From: an uncultured Sphingorhabdus sp. | GTDB taxonomy: Bacteria; Pseudomonadota; Alphaproteobacteria; Sphingomonadales; Sphingomonadaceae | NCBI GenBank assembly: GCA_947492905.1 | Contig: CANLOL010000001.1 | Coordinates: 1,404,578 to 1,468,577, forward strand | DNA length: 64,000 bases | Direction of reading: 5' to 3' | Program-made: the position numbers and the translations under genes | Shown: piece after piece, positions 18,182 to 27,416 of the stretch | Position numbering within the stretch: the stretch's first letter is position 1 | Layout: each line of letters begins with the position of its first letter | The notes under the pieces: generated by a model | What the model was told of the DNA's origin: nothing | The model's input: only the letters and a program-made list of their open reading frames with translations | The model's database searches: none

Positions 18182-19243
18182 ATGCACATTGAAAATGTTA
18201 AACAGGCGCTAAAACGACAATTTATATTGGCCAAACCCGGGACGCATTATGACCCGCGCATGGATACGCATATTGAAAAACATGGTGCAACGGCCAGCGC
18301 CTTTATGACGTCCAATGATTATGATCCGAAAAAGGCAGAAGCGCAGCACGCCCATTATTGTGCGCTGCTGGCTCAGCATAATATCGGCACAACCATTATT
18401 GATACTGATTGCATCGATATGCCCGATGGGAAGATGCATGATTTGGTCTATATGGCCGATCAACATTGCAGCATCTATACAATAGAGCAAAAGGATAAAG
18501 ATGAAATAACAATCACTTATTATTTGATGCTGAGCAATTTTGCGAATCTATCACGCCAAGCCGAAGTGGATATTCAAGCCCATTATCTACAGCAAAATTT
18601 TGCGCAAACCAAAGCGCAATATCCAGACCTTAATTTCCAAATGGTCGAGCAAGCTTTTAATTATAAATCAGAGGGCGGTGATTATCGTTATTCGGCGTTT
18701 CATGGGGTGATGATGATAGGCAATCGTGCCGATGGGGCCGTTGATCCAAAGGGCGGGCGCACCGATATACGGGCGCACAAAGAATTTCATGAATTGACCA
18801 ACATCCCTATATTGAGCCTAGAGGTGTGCGAACCATATTTTCATCTTGATACTGTTTTAGCCCCCTTATGGAAAGGGCATATGATTGTCTATCCCGATGG
18901 TATGAGCATAGAAAGCTATGGCCGTTTGCGCTATGAAGCCTTTGAAAAATATGGTCTGAATGCGGATGAATATTGCATTGAGGTTTCGCGAGACGATGCA
19001 GAAAATTTTGCATGTAATGCTGTGGTAACGGGTGTGGATACTATATTAATACCAAAGATTAGCGATGATTTGGCGCGGCGTATCTCTGCGAAAGGCTATG
19101 AAGTTGAAATGGTCGATGTGAGCGAATTTATCAAAGGAGCTGGGGCGCTGAATTGCATGAAATGCGATAGCAATATTGTTCATATCCCTGGTGGATTAAT
19201 GCGCCAACCCAATTTTTTCGATCATTTTGGGTTGAAAATATAA
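18182..19243 (+). CDS. Guanidino-group-modifying enzyme family (DDAH/amidinotransferase-like)
   Basis: A 353-residue protein with the pentein-fold pattern of arginine deiminases, DDAH and amidinotransferases. The likely nucleophile is Cys325 in GALNCMKCDSN, close to the C-terminus as in the family; the catalytic His lies in EVCEPYFHLDTVLAP. The sequence is far from classical ADI or DDAH, so the substrate (arginine, methylarginine, agmatine or another guanidine) cannot be named. A second cysteine (328) beside the nucleophile is unusual. I start at the ATG at 18182; a TTG at 18164 would add six residues. Confidence 0.75.
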   Translation: MHIENVKQALKRQFILAKPGTHYDPRMDTHIEKHGATASAFMTSNDYDPKKAEAQHAHYCALLAQHNIGTTIIDTDCIDMPDGKMHDLVYMADQHCSIYTIEQKDKDEITITYYLMLSNFANLSRQAEVDIQAHYLQQNFAQTKAQYPDLNFQMVEQAFNYKSEGGDYRYSAFHGVMMIGNRADGAVDPKGGRTDIRAHKEFHELTNIPILSLEVCEPYFHLDTVLAPLWKGHMIVYPDGMSIESYGRLRYEAFEKYGLNADEYCIEVSRDDAENFACNAVVTGVDTILIPKISDDLARRISAKGYEVEMVDVSEFIKGAGALNCMKCDSNIVHIPGGLMRQPNFFDHFGLKI

Positions 19244-19278
19244 CTTTACATAGGGTTGATTAATGACATGTTGTAAGA

Positions 19279-20022
19279 ATGAAGTATTTCATTCTCGGGC
19301 TATTATTTCTATTTCTGGGCGCTTGTTCAAATGCGCCTGAGACCATTGATTATGGATCATTAGAAATTAATTTAACACGTACTGGTTGTTATGGATCATG
19401 CTCTGCCTATTCAGTAACAGTCGATGGTCAAGGCAGTGTTGAATTTTATGGGTTTGGCGATGTTGCGGCTCTTGGATATTATAAATATAAAGTTCCCCAT
19501 AAAAATGTGGAACGGATAATAGAAAAAGCCCATGAAATTGGCTATTGGAATTTAGTCGATGAATATAAGTTAGACGCAACAGATGCTCAGACAAAAATCA
19601 TCAACATTGGTGACAAAAATAGTAATAAACAAGTAGTAGATTATCTTGGAGAAAGAGCTGGGATGCCTGCTTCTGTCTCTGAATTTCAAAATTTTATTGA
19701 TGAGCAGCTGGAAGTTAACAAATTTATCGATGCTAACCAATTTATGGCATTTGCGGATAGTAATGTTAATAAAGAAACGCAAAAACAGCTAAAACTCACC
19801 TATTTCTATTATTTAAGAGATGATCATATTAGCAAAGCTGATGATGAAAAAATTCTAATTTCTTTACTATCCAGTATAGAGTCTATTGATGGGATAATCG
19901 ATATTTCTCTGAGCAATACTATCGAAGTTAAAGTGGTTGATGGGTGTGATTTTTCTCTCAAAAGAGCCAGAGAATTAAAATTTAAGAAGCTTGAAGATAG
20001 CGTTATAAAAATGTGTAAATGA
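19279..20022 (+). CDS. DUF6438-type lipoprotein
   Basis: A 247-residue lipoprotein (signal MKYFILGLLFLFLGAC). The first domain, with TRTGCYGSCSAYSVTVDGQGSVEFYG (two cysteines in GCYGSC) and later KIINIGD, matches the DUF6438 pattern of TGCYGxCPxY proteins as I recall it. The C-terminal half is acidic and helical with no recognised domain. Function is unknown. Codon use is more AT-rich than in ychF. It ends two bases before the convergent ychF stop. Confidence 0.65.
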   Translation: MKYFILGLLFLFLGACSNAPETIDYGSLEINLTRTGCYGSCSAYSVTVDGQGSVEFYGFGDVAALGYYKYKVPHKNVERIIEKAHEIGYWNLVDEYKLDATDAQTKIINIGDKNSNKQVVDYLGERAGMPASVSEFQNFIDEQLEVNKFIDANQFMAFADSNVNKETQKQLKLTYFYYLRDDHISKADDEKILISLLSSIESIDGIIDISLSNTIEVKVVDGCDFSLKRARELKFKKLEDSVIKMCK

Positions 20023-20024
20023 AT

Positions 20025-21140
20025 TTAAACATTGAATTTGAAATGCATGACATCGCCGTCTTGGACGATATATTCTTTGCCCTCTTGGCGTAATTTACCA
20101 GCATCGCGTGCTGCGCTCTCGCCGCCCAATGACACATAATCATCATAAGCAATGGTCTCTGCACGGATGAAGCCTCGTTCAAAATCGGTGTGAATTTCAC
20201 CAGCTGCTTGCGGGGCTTTTAATCCTTTGCCCAATGTCCATGCGCGCGATTCTTTTGGACCAACGGTGAAAAATGTAATCAAATCAAGCAGGTCATAGCC
20301 AGAACGTATGATACGCGATAGGCCGGTTTCTTCGAGGCCTAGCTCGGTCAAAAACTCCATCCGTTCGTCCATATCCATACCGACCAATTCGCTCTCAATA
20401 CGGGCCGAAACGACCACAGCATTGGCGCCTTGCTCTTTGGCCATTTCAAATACTTTTGCGCTATGGGCATTGCCGCTCGCGGCGCTTTGTTCCTCTACAT
20501 TGCAAACATAGAGGATCGGTTTTGATGTAAGCAGCTGCGCTTGGCGGAATATTTTCTCTTCTTCCGCATCATTACGCTCTGTCATGCGCGCAGGCTTGCC
20601 ATCGCGCAATAATTCTAACGCTTGTTCCAATATCGGCAGCATGGCTTTGGCTTCTTTATCGCCGCCAACGGCCCGCTTTGATAGAGCAGGCACGCGCTTT
20701 TCGAGAGATTCCAAATCCGATAACATCAATTCGGTTTCCACCGTTTGTGCATCGGATACAGGGTCTATGCGATCATCAACATGCTGAATCTCTTCGCCAA
20801 CATCGGCATTCTCAAAACAGCGCAGCACATGCACAACGGCATCCACTTCGCGAATATTGGCCAAAAATTGATTGCCCAATCCTTCGCCTTTTGATGCACC
20901 GCGCACCAGCCCCGCAATATCAACAAAGGCAAGCTGCGTTGGAATGATTTTTGCGCTGCTGGCTATATTGGCAAGCTTATCAATGCGCGGATCAGGAACC
21001 GATACATTGCCGACATTGGGCTCAATGGTGCAAAATGGATAATTGGCGGCTTGCGCGCTCTGCGTATCCGTCAGCGCATTAAAAAGCGTTGATTTCCCAA
21101 CATTGGGAAGACCCACTATTCCGCATTTAAAACCCATCAT
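20025..21140 (-). CDS. ychF: Ribosome-associated ATPase/GTPase YchF (OLA1 family)
   Basis: A 371-residue Obg-related P-loop NTPase. Walker A GLPNVGKST (residue 10 on), switch region DIAGLV and the C-terminal TGS domain (about 280-365, ending VQDGDVMHFKFNV) are all present. YchF prefers ATP, binds ribosomes and acts in translation-linked stress responses. GGAG lies four bases before the first of two adjacent ATGs (21140 and 21137). Single gene convergent with the DUF6438 lipoprotein. Confidence 0.96.
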   Translation of the reverse strand: MMGFKCGIVGLPNVGKSTLFNALTDTQSAQAANYPFCTIEPNVGNVSVPDPRIDKLANIASSAKIIPTQLAFVDIAGLVRGASKGEGLGNQFLANIREVDAVVHVLRCFENADVGEEIQHVDDRIDPVSDAQTVETELMLSDLESLEKRVPALSKRAVGGDKEAKAMLPILEQALELLRDGKPARMTERNDAEEEKIFRQAQLLTSKPILYVCNVEEQSAASGNAHSAKVFEMAKEQGANAVVVSARIESELVGMDMDERMEFLTELGLEETGLSRIIRSGYDLLDLITFFTVGPKESRAWTLGKGLKAPQAAGEIHTDFERGFIRAETIAYDDYVSLGGESAARDAGKLRQEGKEYIVQDGDVMHFKFNV

Positions 21141-21226
21141 CTTGCTCCATTTTTAAGTGCTTATAATTGCCCTATGCACCTTGAACATGGCGCATAGCGA
21201 TATATGGATTAAGATGCTAGCGAAAC

Positions 21227-22213
21227 TTAGCTATGCACCGCTTTCACCCATGGGCCGAGCGGGGAATTGCCAAGAAAGCCAACTTGTACTTCGGCGGATA
21301 CTTTATTGATCGCCAATTGCGGTTTTGCCCCCGGATGAACGGCGCGTCTTAATGGGCGCTTACCAGCGGGCATGCCAATGATTTCTGTAATCGCATGGGG
21401 AATATCCATCGGGTCTGCGCTGCGGCCTCCGCCTTGCGCTGCGCCCATACGCGCCGACAGAGCAGGATAAGCATCTAAGCGGGATTTATCAGCCCGCTTT
21501 AGCAGCGCATTGTCATAAGCATTGCGTTTCTTCCATATGTCGGTGGGATAGCCGCCGGGCTGAATGATGGTCACATCAATGCCATGTTGGACAAGCTCAT
21601 AGGCCATTTGCTCGGACATAGCTTCTAGGGCAAATTTGCTGGGCGAATATTGACCAAATCCGGGGACCATGACGCGGCCAAGCTGCGAAGAGACATTGAA
21701 GATTTGACCCGATTTTTTCGCACGCATAGCGGGCAGGGCAGCACGCGTCACGCGCTGTACGCCAAATACATTGGTGTTAAACATCAATTGCGTGGCTTCT
21801 AAATCTTGGACTTCGATAGGGCCAGACATGCCAATGCCAGCATTGTTAATCACCACATCCAATGCACCGCCAGCGATTTTCTCTGCCTGCGCAACGGCTT
21901 TGGTGACGCTCTCATCGGATAATACGTCCAATTCAACAATATGCAGATCAAGCTTTTCGGCCTTGGCAATTTTGGCCAGTTCAGCCGCTTCGGGACGGGG
22001 TAGGTTGCGCATTGTAGCAATAACCTTTGCGCCGCCGCGCGCATAATGTAGCGCGCCCAAATATCCAAAACCAGAGGAAGTCCCCGTGATAAGAATAGAT
22101 TTTCCGTTGGTCGGAGGCACAATGACCGATTCTGCGCTAGCCGATACAGCGGCCATTGCTCCTATTGTGCTCGCTCCTGCTAAGAGTTGGCGGCGGTTCA
22201 TTTTCTTATCCAT
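21227..22213 (-). CDS. SDR family oxidoreductase with Tat-like signal
   Basis: A 328-residue classical short-chain dehydrogenase preceded by a signal that looks like Tat (MNRRQLLAGASTIGAM, residues 5-20). The Rossmann motif is TGTSSGFGYLGA (about 42) and the catalytic Ser/Tyr/Lys are in NVSSQLG and YSPSKFALEAMS. Periplasmic SDRs exist in sphingomonads but are a minority, because NAD(P) must be bound before Tat export. The substrate is unknown. Starts with GGAG eight bases upstream; precedes pth by a short gap on the same strand but in the downstream position. Confidence 0.88.
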   Translation of the reverse strand: MDKKMNRRQLLAGASTIGAMAAVSASAESVIVPPTNGKSILITGTSSGFGYLGALHYARGGAKVIATMRNLPRPEAAELAKIAKAEKLDLHIVELDVLSDESVTKAVAQAEKIAGGALDVVINNAGIGMSGPIEVQDLEATQLMFNTNVFGVQRVTRAALPAMRAKKSGQIFNVSSQLGRVMVPGFGQYSPSKFALEAMSEQMAYELVQHGIDVTIIQPGGYPTDIWKKRNAYDNALLKRADKSRLDAYPALSARMGAAQGGGRSADPMDIPHAITEIIGMPAGKRPLRRAVHPGAKPQLAINKVSAEVQVGFLGNSPLGPWVKAVHS

Positions 22214-22237
22214 GATATTCTCTCCTCAAACTTATAC

Positions 22238-22807
22238 TTAACCTTGCATCCTTAATGCAAATTCTGTCAAGAAGCGCGGGGCATTATTTTGCGCGAGCCA
22301 ATGCGCTTCTGCACCAATTGCGCCTAACATATCGGCCAAATCATCAATTTCATCTTTGGCATAATTGCCCAGCACATATCCGCTGACCCGATCTTTATGT
22401 CCCGGATGACCAATGCCAATGCGGATACGGCGAAAATCTTCACCGATATGTTTGATAGTGCTTCTTATGCCATTATGGCCCGCCGCCCCGCCGCCTATTT
22501 TGATTTTAACCTTAAAGGGCGCGATGTCCAATTCGTCATAAAAAACGGTAACATCTTCGGGGGATAATTTATAAAAATCCATTGCGGATCTAATGCTGCG
22601 GCCGCTCTCATTCATAAATGTAGCGGGTTTCAAGAATAGGATTTTTTCATTGCCGATGCGACCTTCCTGCACCCATCCTTGGAATTTTTTGATGGGCTTA
22701 GAAAGATTATGCATTTCGCTAAGCGCATCAATAGTCATGAAACCGACATTGTGGCGGTTCATACTATATTGTGTACCCGGATTTCCAAGGCCGACCCAGA
22801 GCTGCAC
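22238..22807 (-). CDS. pth: Peptidyl-tRNA hydrolase
   Basis: A 189-residue enzyme that releases peptides from stalled peptidyl-tRNA. Motifs GLGNPGTQYSMNRHNVGF (with the catalytic His), FMNESGRSI, FYDELDIAPFKVKIK and GGGAAGHNGIRS are intact. The start is GTG at 22807, with GGAG six bases upstream; no in-frame ATG lies nearby. It follows rplY on the same strand, a gene order common in proteobacteria, with a terminator-like hairpin between them that would lower its expression relative to rplY. Confidence 0.96.
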   Translation of the reverse strand: MQLWVGLGNPGTQYSMNRHNVGFMTIDALSEMHNLSKPIKKFQGWVQEGRIGNEKILFLKPATFMNESGRSIRSAMDFYKLSPEDVTVFYDELDIAPFKVKIKIGGGAAGHNGIRSTIKHIGEDFRRIRIGIGHPGHKDRVSGYVLGNYAKDEIDDLADMLGAIGAEAHWLAQNNAPRFLTEFALRMQG

Positions 22808-22865
22808 GTCATTCTCCTATTTAGGTTGATATTGCGAATACCATAGCATCTTTTCATACTCCAAA

Positions 22866-22896
22866 GAAAAAGGGGAATAGAAATTCTATCCCCCCA
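22866..22896 (-). terminator. Terminator or attenuator between rplY and pth
   Basis: Read on the minus strand, GGGGATAGAA pairs with TTCTATTCCCC (one bulged base) and is followed by TTTTTCTTT. It lies 25 bases after the rplY stop and about 60 bases before pth, so it either ends the rplY transcript or reduces read-through into pth. Confidence 0.75.
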
Positions 22897-22921
22897 ATTC
22901 GATAATCAATAGATATGAAAA

Positions 22922-23581
22922 TTAGCTATCAGCGCTATCGCCTTCAGATTTCTCTTCTGCGCCTTCAGCACCTTCTTCACCTTCGGCTGCTTCTGCATCG
23001 TCTGTTTGTTTCAGAGCAGATGGAGCAACAACCGTTGCGATGGTAAAGTCACGGTCTGTAATCGCGCTCTCGCTACCTTCGGGAAGTTTGATGCTGCTAA
23101 TGTGGATTGAATCTCCAATTTCATAACCCGTAACATCAATCTCAATTGTGTCTGGAATACGCGCTGCATCACATATCAATTCAAGTTCGTGACGTACAAC
23201 GTTGAGAACACCACCGCGTTTCAGGCCAGGTGAATCTTCTTCGTTTATAAAGTGTACAGGAACAGAAACATCGACGGTAGCGTCTTTTGATAAGCGCAAA
23301 AAGTCAACATGCAATGGGCGATCTGTTACCGGATGAAAAGCCACATCTTTTGGTAATGTGCGGAATGATTCTTTGCCAACGCTCACTTCTACGAGGCTGT
23401 TGGTAAAGCTTCCGGTCATTAGCAATTTGATTAGTGCTTTTTCTTCTACGTGAATGGCTTCGGCTTCTTGCTTATTACCATAAATAACGGCTGGTACTCT
23501 GCCTTCTCTGCGCAATGCACGGGAGGCTCCCTTGCCAACCCCATCGCGTTTTTCGGCTGAAATTGTCAGCTGATCGCTCAT
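22922..23581 (-). CDS. rplY: 50S ribosomal protein L25/general stress protein Ctc
   Basis: A 219-residue long-form L25 (TL5/Ctc type) that binds 5S rRNA. Residues 1-95 form the L25 domain ([26 protein letters not shown]); residues 100-190 form the C-terminal beta domain ([21 protein letters not shown]). The last 30 residues are a Glu/Ala/Gly-rich acidic tail, common in alphaproteobacterial L25. I start at the ATG at 23581 (GGAG seven bases upstream); an upstream frame to 23617 lacks support. Confidence 0.95.
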   Translation of the reverse strand: MSDQLTISAEKRDGVGKGASRALRREGRVPAVIYGNKQEAEAIHVEEKALIKLLMTGSFTNSLVEVSVGKESFRTLPKDVAFHPVTDRPLHVDFLRLSKDATVDVSVPVHFINEEDSPGLKRGGVLNVVRHELELICDAARIPDTIEIDVTGYEIGDSIHISSIKLPEGSESAITDRDFTIATVVAPSALKQTDDAEAAEGEEGAEGAEEKSEGDSADS

Positions 23582-23748
23582 AATGTTTCTCCAATAAAAT
23601 AATGTGTATCGCCTCACTCCTCCAGGGATGAATGTGACAGCGAAGAGACGCCTTTAGTGATGCTTGTGCCAAAATGCAAGCTTTGCTTTTGGCCTAAAAG
23701 ATGATGATGAGAGAGAATATTTCATCATAATGATTATTGCTGCAAATT

Positions 23749-24648
23749 CTATTGTATGCGCTCAACTTTATAGCCTTGCCCCTTTAATAGATTTGGCACG
23801 CCTTTTTCACCAACCAAATGCGCCGCGCCAACAGCGATAAAATATTGCTTGGCATCAGCTTGCTGCATTTTTTTATTCAGCTCTATCGCCCATTTTTCAT
23901 TGCGATCATCCAACAGGCCTTTGCGCACTTGGGGCAATGCCATCATGCCGCTATCGCTGAGCAGATTTTCAATATCGCCATCGAGCCACGCATTTAACAA
24001 ACGCAGAAATGCTTCTTCGCTATTGCCTGCGTCATTAACGACGGATTTTAGCATATTGCGCTGCTGCGCTTCGGGCAGATTATCAAACACTGCAAATTGC
24101 GATGCAATCGTCTCTAGGCCCTGAATATCCTTATCCTTGAAACGTTTCGATACTATGGTTTCTACGCCCAAAGACCGCTCTAATCCCATTTCATCGGTTA
24201 AGCTGTTGGCAATTGCCAAAGTCGCTGCCCATGTTTCCATAGAGCTTAATATTTTTTTCGATAGATTTTGCTGATCTATCAGCTGCTCTAATGCGATTTT
24301 ATCATCGCCTGATAAGCGCGATACTATAGCGGGACTTGGTTCATCCTGCGCCATTTCTAGAAATATTTTGCTGATATTGGCTGTATCCTCTAGCCCCAAT
24401 GTTTCGACAACCAATATATCCGATGAATCAATGGCTTTTTCAAGTGCAGGGGTGGACCATTTCGCACCCTTGGGCAGGACATGGACTGTCCCAAAAAGAT
24501 AGAGGCTATTTTGCGCTTCGCTATCTTCACTCTGTTCATCAAGGCTCACTTTCCACAGCGCGGGCGCGCCCGCTTTATCCACTGTGATAGATTGGCTACC
24601 GCAGGCGGATAAAATGGATAGGAAAAAGAATAGGAAAATATAACGCAT
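23749..24648 (-). CDS. TraB/GumN family lipoprotein (first paralogue)
   Basis: A 299-residue lipoprotein (signal MRYIFLFFFLSILSAC). The TraB/GumN (TIKI-like) fold is marked by LYLFGTVHVLPKGAKW near the start and FIAVGAAHLVGEKGV near the end, which supply the two conserved histidines of the putative metal site. Related TIKI proteins are metalloproteases; bacterial GumN proteins have no settled activity. The neighbour upstream is a paralogue with the same two motifs. I start at 24648 since the lipobox then falls at residue 17. Confidence 0.85.
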   Translation of the reverse strand: MRYIFLFFFLSILSACGSQSITVDKAGAPALWKVSLDEQSEDSEAQNSLYLFGTVHVLPKGAKWSTPALEKAIDSSDILVVETLGLEDTANISKIFLEMAQDEPSPAIVSRLSGDDKIALEQLIDQQNLSKKILSSMETWAATLAIANSLTDEMGLERSLGVETIVSKRFKDKDIQGLETIASQFAVFDNLPEAQQRNMLKSVVNDAGNSEEAFLRLLNAWLDGDIENLLSDSGMMALPQVRKGLLDDRNEKWAIELNKKMQQADAKQYFIAVGAAHLVGEKGVPNLLKGQGYKVERIQ

Positions 24649-24672
24649 GAGCCTGTTATAATCATGAAATGA

Positions 24673-24711
24673 CAAAAAAAAAGGCCAGAGCATGCGCAAT
24701 GGCCTTTCTTT
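24673..24711 (-). terminator. Terminator after the second TraB/GumN gene
   Basis: On the minus strand AAAGGCCA pairs with TGGCCTTT around a 12-base loop and is followed by a run of nine T. It lies between the two TraB/GumN genes, so they are probably separate transcripts despite being tandem. Confidence 0.8.
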
Positions 24712-24767
24712 TATATGTTTCAGCTCTTTCTTATGTTTTAGGCTGGCTTACGTTTTAGTTCGGCTGA

Positions 24768-25736
24768 TTAATAATTAATCCTCTGCGCTTTCAGGCCATA
24801 AGCGCCCATTAATGACTGAACATCGCTAGGGCCTGCCAAATGACCTGCGCCAACGGCCATGAAAACAGTGCCGGGTTTATCCATGCGTTCATTAATCCAT
24901 TTGGCCCAATTGGCATTTCGAGTGGTCAGCAATTTTTGCTTTATCTCTGGCAAGCTTAGATCTTGATGAAGCAATTGACCCAATTTTTCGGGATCACCCT
25001 TGGCCCAGCTATCGACTAATAAATCTAATCCTTTTTCGACTTCATCAATGGATTCGATGGTTTGGAGCAAAAATGTTTTTTGCGTTTCCGGTGTAAAACT
25101 ATCGAATAATCCCAATTGATAATCTGTAGTTTCAAGGCCGATGATTTCTTTGCCAGCAGCATTAGCGGCATTTTCCAATATTTTTTCTACACCTTGGTTA
25201 GGGTCAAAACCTACTTTTTGTAATGAGGTAATTTGCATTACGAGGCCAACCGCCCAAGGTCTAAACGGATCGAGTCCATTCAGCGGCATACCAAGCGATG
25301 TGATAGCTTTCTCATATGTTTTTTGCTGTTCCTCGGTTAAGGTCGTGCGCGCCGCAACACCCGTTTTATCTATCGCATATTTTGCAAATGTCTGCTGATC
25401 TTCGACGGGGTTGCCGGGTTTAATTTCCAAAACAACGCTGTCGGATTCATCAAAAGCCTCTTTTACCGCTTCGTCAAACCAAGTCATGCCTGGCTTCAAA
25501 AAATGCACCGTGCCCAACATATAAATGGTGGTGTCTTCATCTTTTACCACCCAAAGCGCAGGGTCTGCATCAACAGTTTGGAAAGACGCCGCAGCCTCTT
25601 CAGCCGATTTTAATGCTTCTTCTAATGCCGCTTCAGGTGTAGTTTGCGTTGCGGTATCATTGTCTTGGGCCTGCGCTATGGGCGTGATGGCCAATGCGAT
25701 GGCTGCTGTGGTTATTTTTAATACTGTCTTTTTCAT
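24768..25736 (-). CDS. TraB/GumN family exported protein (second paralogue)
   Basis: A 322-residue protein with a Sec signal peptide (residues 1-23, ITPIAQAQ) and no lipobox, unlike its neighbour. Then comes an Ala/Glu-rich helix (30-55) and the TraB/GumN domain with YMLGTVHFLKPGMTW and VFMAVGAGHLAGPSDV. It shares both His motifs and overall order with the gene at 23749-24648, so the pair arose by tandem duplication or was kept as a pair; one is lipid-anchored and one soluble. Confidence 0.87.
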   Translation of the reverse strand: MKKTVLKITTAAIALAITPIAQAQDNDTATQTTPEAALEEALKSAEEAAASFQTVDADPALWVVKDEDTTIYMLGTVHFLKPGMTWFDEAVKEAFDESDSVVLEIKPGNPVEDQQTFAKYAIDKTGVAARTTLTEEQQKTYEKAITSLGMPLNGLDPFRPWAVGLVMQITSLQKVGFDPNQGVEKILENAANAAGKEIIGLETTDYQLGLFDSFTPETQKTFLLQTIESIDEVEKGLDLLVDSWAKGDPEKLGQLLHQDLSLPEIKQKLLTTRNANWAKWINERMDKPGTVFMAVGAGHLAGPSDVQSLMGAYGLKAQRINY

Positions 25737-25841
25737 AAATGTCCTCTAGCCCATATCTATATTTTGTATAATTTATAGTATATTCTGAAATTAAACTTGT
25801 AAATTTAATTATAGCGCCATTAAAATATTTGGGCTCTGGCC

Positions 25842-26270
25842 CTAACCACTATATTTTTTCCATAACCATATTATCAACCAAATGGAGTTGAATATTATAA
25901 ATATTATAATGCCATTGGGTTCTGGTAATAACCCTCCACGCCACAATATCCACCATAATGGTACGACACCAATATAGGCGTTTGCCGCAAAAAATGCTCC
26001 AGTGCGATAGGCGGCTGCTTCTTGTTCATCGATGCTTTTTTGATACCAAATATAAGCTCCTATGGGTAAAAATACGCCCCAACCAATCGCCAATACAATG
26101 GCGGTTAACGGCGAAATAGCTTGATTGGATAACCCCCTAAATGATATATCGGTTTCTTGCGGTCCAAGCATATTCAGAGCAATTCCGAATGCTACGCTTA
26201 TCACTATCATGGCTATCATAAGGTTTCGGTTGAACCGTTGGCGTTTACTAAGTGTCTTATTTTTGTTCAT
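25842..26270 (-). CDS. Four-helix membrane protein, last gene of XRE/membrane operon
   Basis: A 142-residue protein with about four hydrophobic segments (residues 15-35, 52-75, 92-112 and 118-138) after a basic N-terminus (MNKNKTLSKRQRFNRN). I do not recognise the family. It starts inside the end of the regulator gene (14-base overlap), so it should be translationally coupled. It may be a membrane target or sensor linked to that regulator (inference). Confidence 0.65.
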   Translation of the reverse strand: MNKNKTLSKRQRFNRNLMIAMIVISVAFGIALNMLGPQETDISFRGLSNQAISPLTAIVLAIGWGVFLPIGAYIWYQKSIDEQEAAAYRTGAFFAANAYIGVVPLWWILWRGGLLPEPNGIIIFIIFNSIWLIIWLWKKYSG

Positions 26271-26475
26271 TAGTGGCTCCTGCAAATTCGTCATCGAATA
26301 TGTCTTCGATATTTTGTTCAAACAAACGCGCTATTTTAAACGCGAGCGGCAATGATGGGTCATATTTGCCTGTTTCAATCGCGTTGATGGCTTGGCGAGA
26401 TACATCCAAATGGCCGGCCAGTTCCGCCTGTGACCAATCGCGCATCGCCCTTAATACTTTGAGATTATTTTTCAT
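26257..26475 (-). CDS. XRE family transcriptional regulator, YozG-like
   Basis: A 72-residue stand-alone Cro/CI helix-turn-helix protein (MKNNLKVLRAMRDWSQAELA, then HLDVSRQAINAIETGKYDPS). The RxxxxWSQxELAxxLxVSRQAINAIE pattern is that of short regulators which are encoded beside DUF2975/DUF2178-type membrane proteins. Its ATG overlaps the stop of the preceding membrane protein (ATGA). TGTCA half-site palindromes over the operon promoter are its likely operators. Confidence 0.88.
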   Translation of the reverse strand: MKNNLKVLRAMRDWSQAELAGHLDVSRQAINAIETGKYDPSLPLAFKIARLFEQNIEDIFDDEFAGATNEQK

Positions 26476-26912
26476 GCGCGGAGACTTTTAATTTGAATGG
26501 TTGCAAAGAATATGATGCAAGCCAATATCATCATCAACTGGGGTGGTAATATGAATAGAAAACTATCCTTATCAGAGAGGTTAAGTTCTCCTGTTACGGA
26601 CCAGAACCCAAGGTGTTCAGAGAGATCAGCAATTTTAAAAATGCTTGCTACTATCATACATAAAGCTATGAAACCTGTAGCCCAACGACAAGCCTCATCA
26701 CGCAAAGTGTAAAAATGTTCATCAAAGCGTTTTGAAAATAATGTAACAAGTAAAATAGCGGATGTCATTGTGTACAGTATTTGATTAAATCCTGTTGGTA
26801 ATATAGCAAAATAGTCAATTAACATTCCAATGCTAGCAGCTAGACCAAACCATTGGATGAAATATATATTGCTGCGCTCATCTTGCGAGGGTGCGATTGG
26901 ATTATAGGGCAT
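26472..26912 (-). CDS. Small membrane protein, four helices
   Basis: A 146-residue protein with about four hydrophobic segments (22-42, 48-66, 78-98 and 118-140). No recognised domain. It ends in an ATGA overlap with the XRE regulator, so the two are co-translated. The gap to the preceding gene of the cluster is 54 bases and shows no terminator. Confidence 0.7.
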   Translation of the reverse strand: MPYNPIAPSQDERSNIYFIQWFGLAASIGMLIDYFAILPTGFNQILYTMTSAILLVTLFSKRFDEHFYTLRDEACRWATGFIALCMIVASIFKIADLSEHLGFWSVTGELNLSDKDSFLFILPPQLMMILACIIFFATIQIKSLRA

Positions 26913-26966
26913 AATCTGTCCTTAAATTTATTGAATATTGTGAGTGTTTAGAAGCGGTGGTTGATT

Positions 26967-27416
26967 TCATGATGCGATCCCTTTGAAACGGAACCAATTA
27001 AATGATGCCAAATAAGCGCCCATTGCGATCAACCACAAGATAACCAATATATTTTCAGTGGTTAAATTTGAAATTATTTCATAATCTGGACTTCTTTGAT
27101 CATTAATACCATCCCATACACCGTGAAAAAATGCTGCCACTACATAAAGGAAGGGAGTCCATAAGAGCAGGAACTTACCCGAAAATTGATAGGCTTTTTG
27201 CGAACATAAGGTAGCAAAATCATCCTTTTTTGATTTCCTAAATATTAGGCCTGAAATTATAAGAAGACCGAACATAGCAAAAGCTACAAATGTGATGAGT
27301 TGCGAGGGCTTTGTTGCTCCCTCCAACAAAGGTTCTAAGATGGCAAATATCATTAAGATTAAGAAGCTAATGGATAATATATCCATTGCGCGAAAATATA
27401 ATGTGCTCTTGTTCAT
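26967..27416 (-). CDS. Small membrane protein, four helices
   Basis: A 149-residue protein with hydrophobic segments at about 12-30, 38-58, 78-100 and 122-142. The general plan (four segments, hydrophilic loop after the second, with basic RKSKKDDF) recalls that of the 146-residue neighbour, but identity is too low to claim homology by eye. Overlaps the upstream gene by ATGA. Confidence 0.68.
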   Translation of the reverse strand: MNKSTLYFRAMDILSISFLILMIFAILEPLLEGATKPSQLITFVAFAMFGLLIISGLIFRKSKKDDFATLCSQKAYQFSGKFLLLWTPFLYVVAAFFHGVWDGINDQRSPDYEIISNLTTENILVILWLIAMGAYLASFNWFRFKGIAS

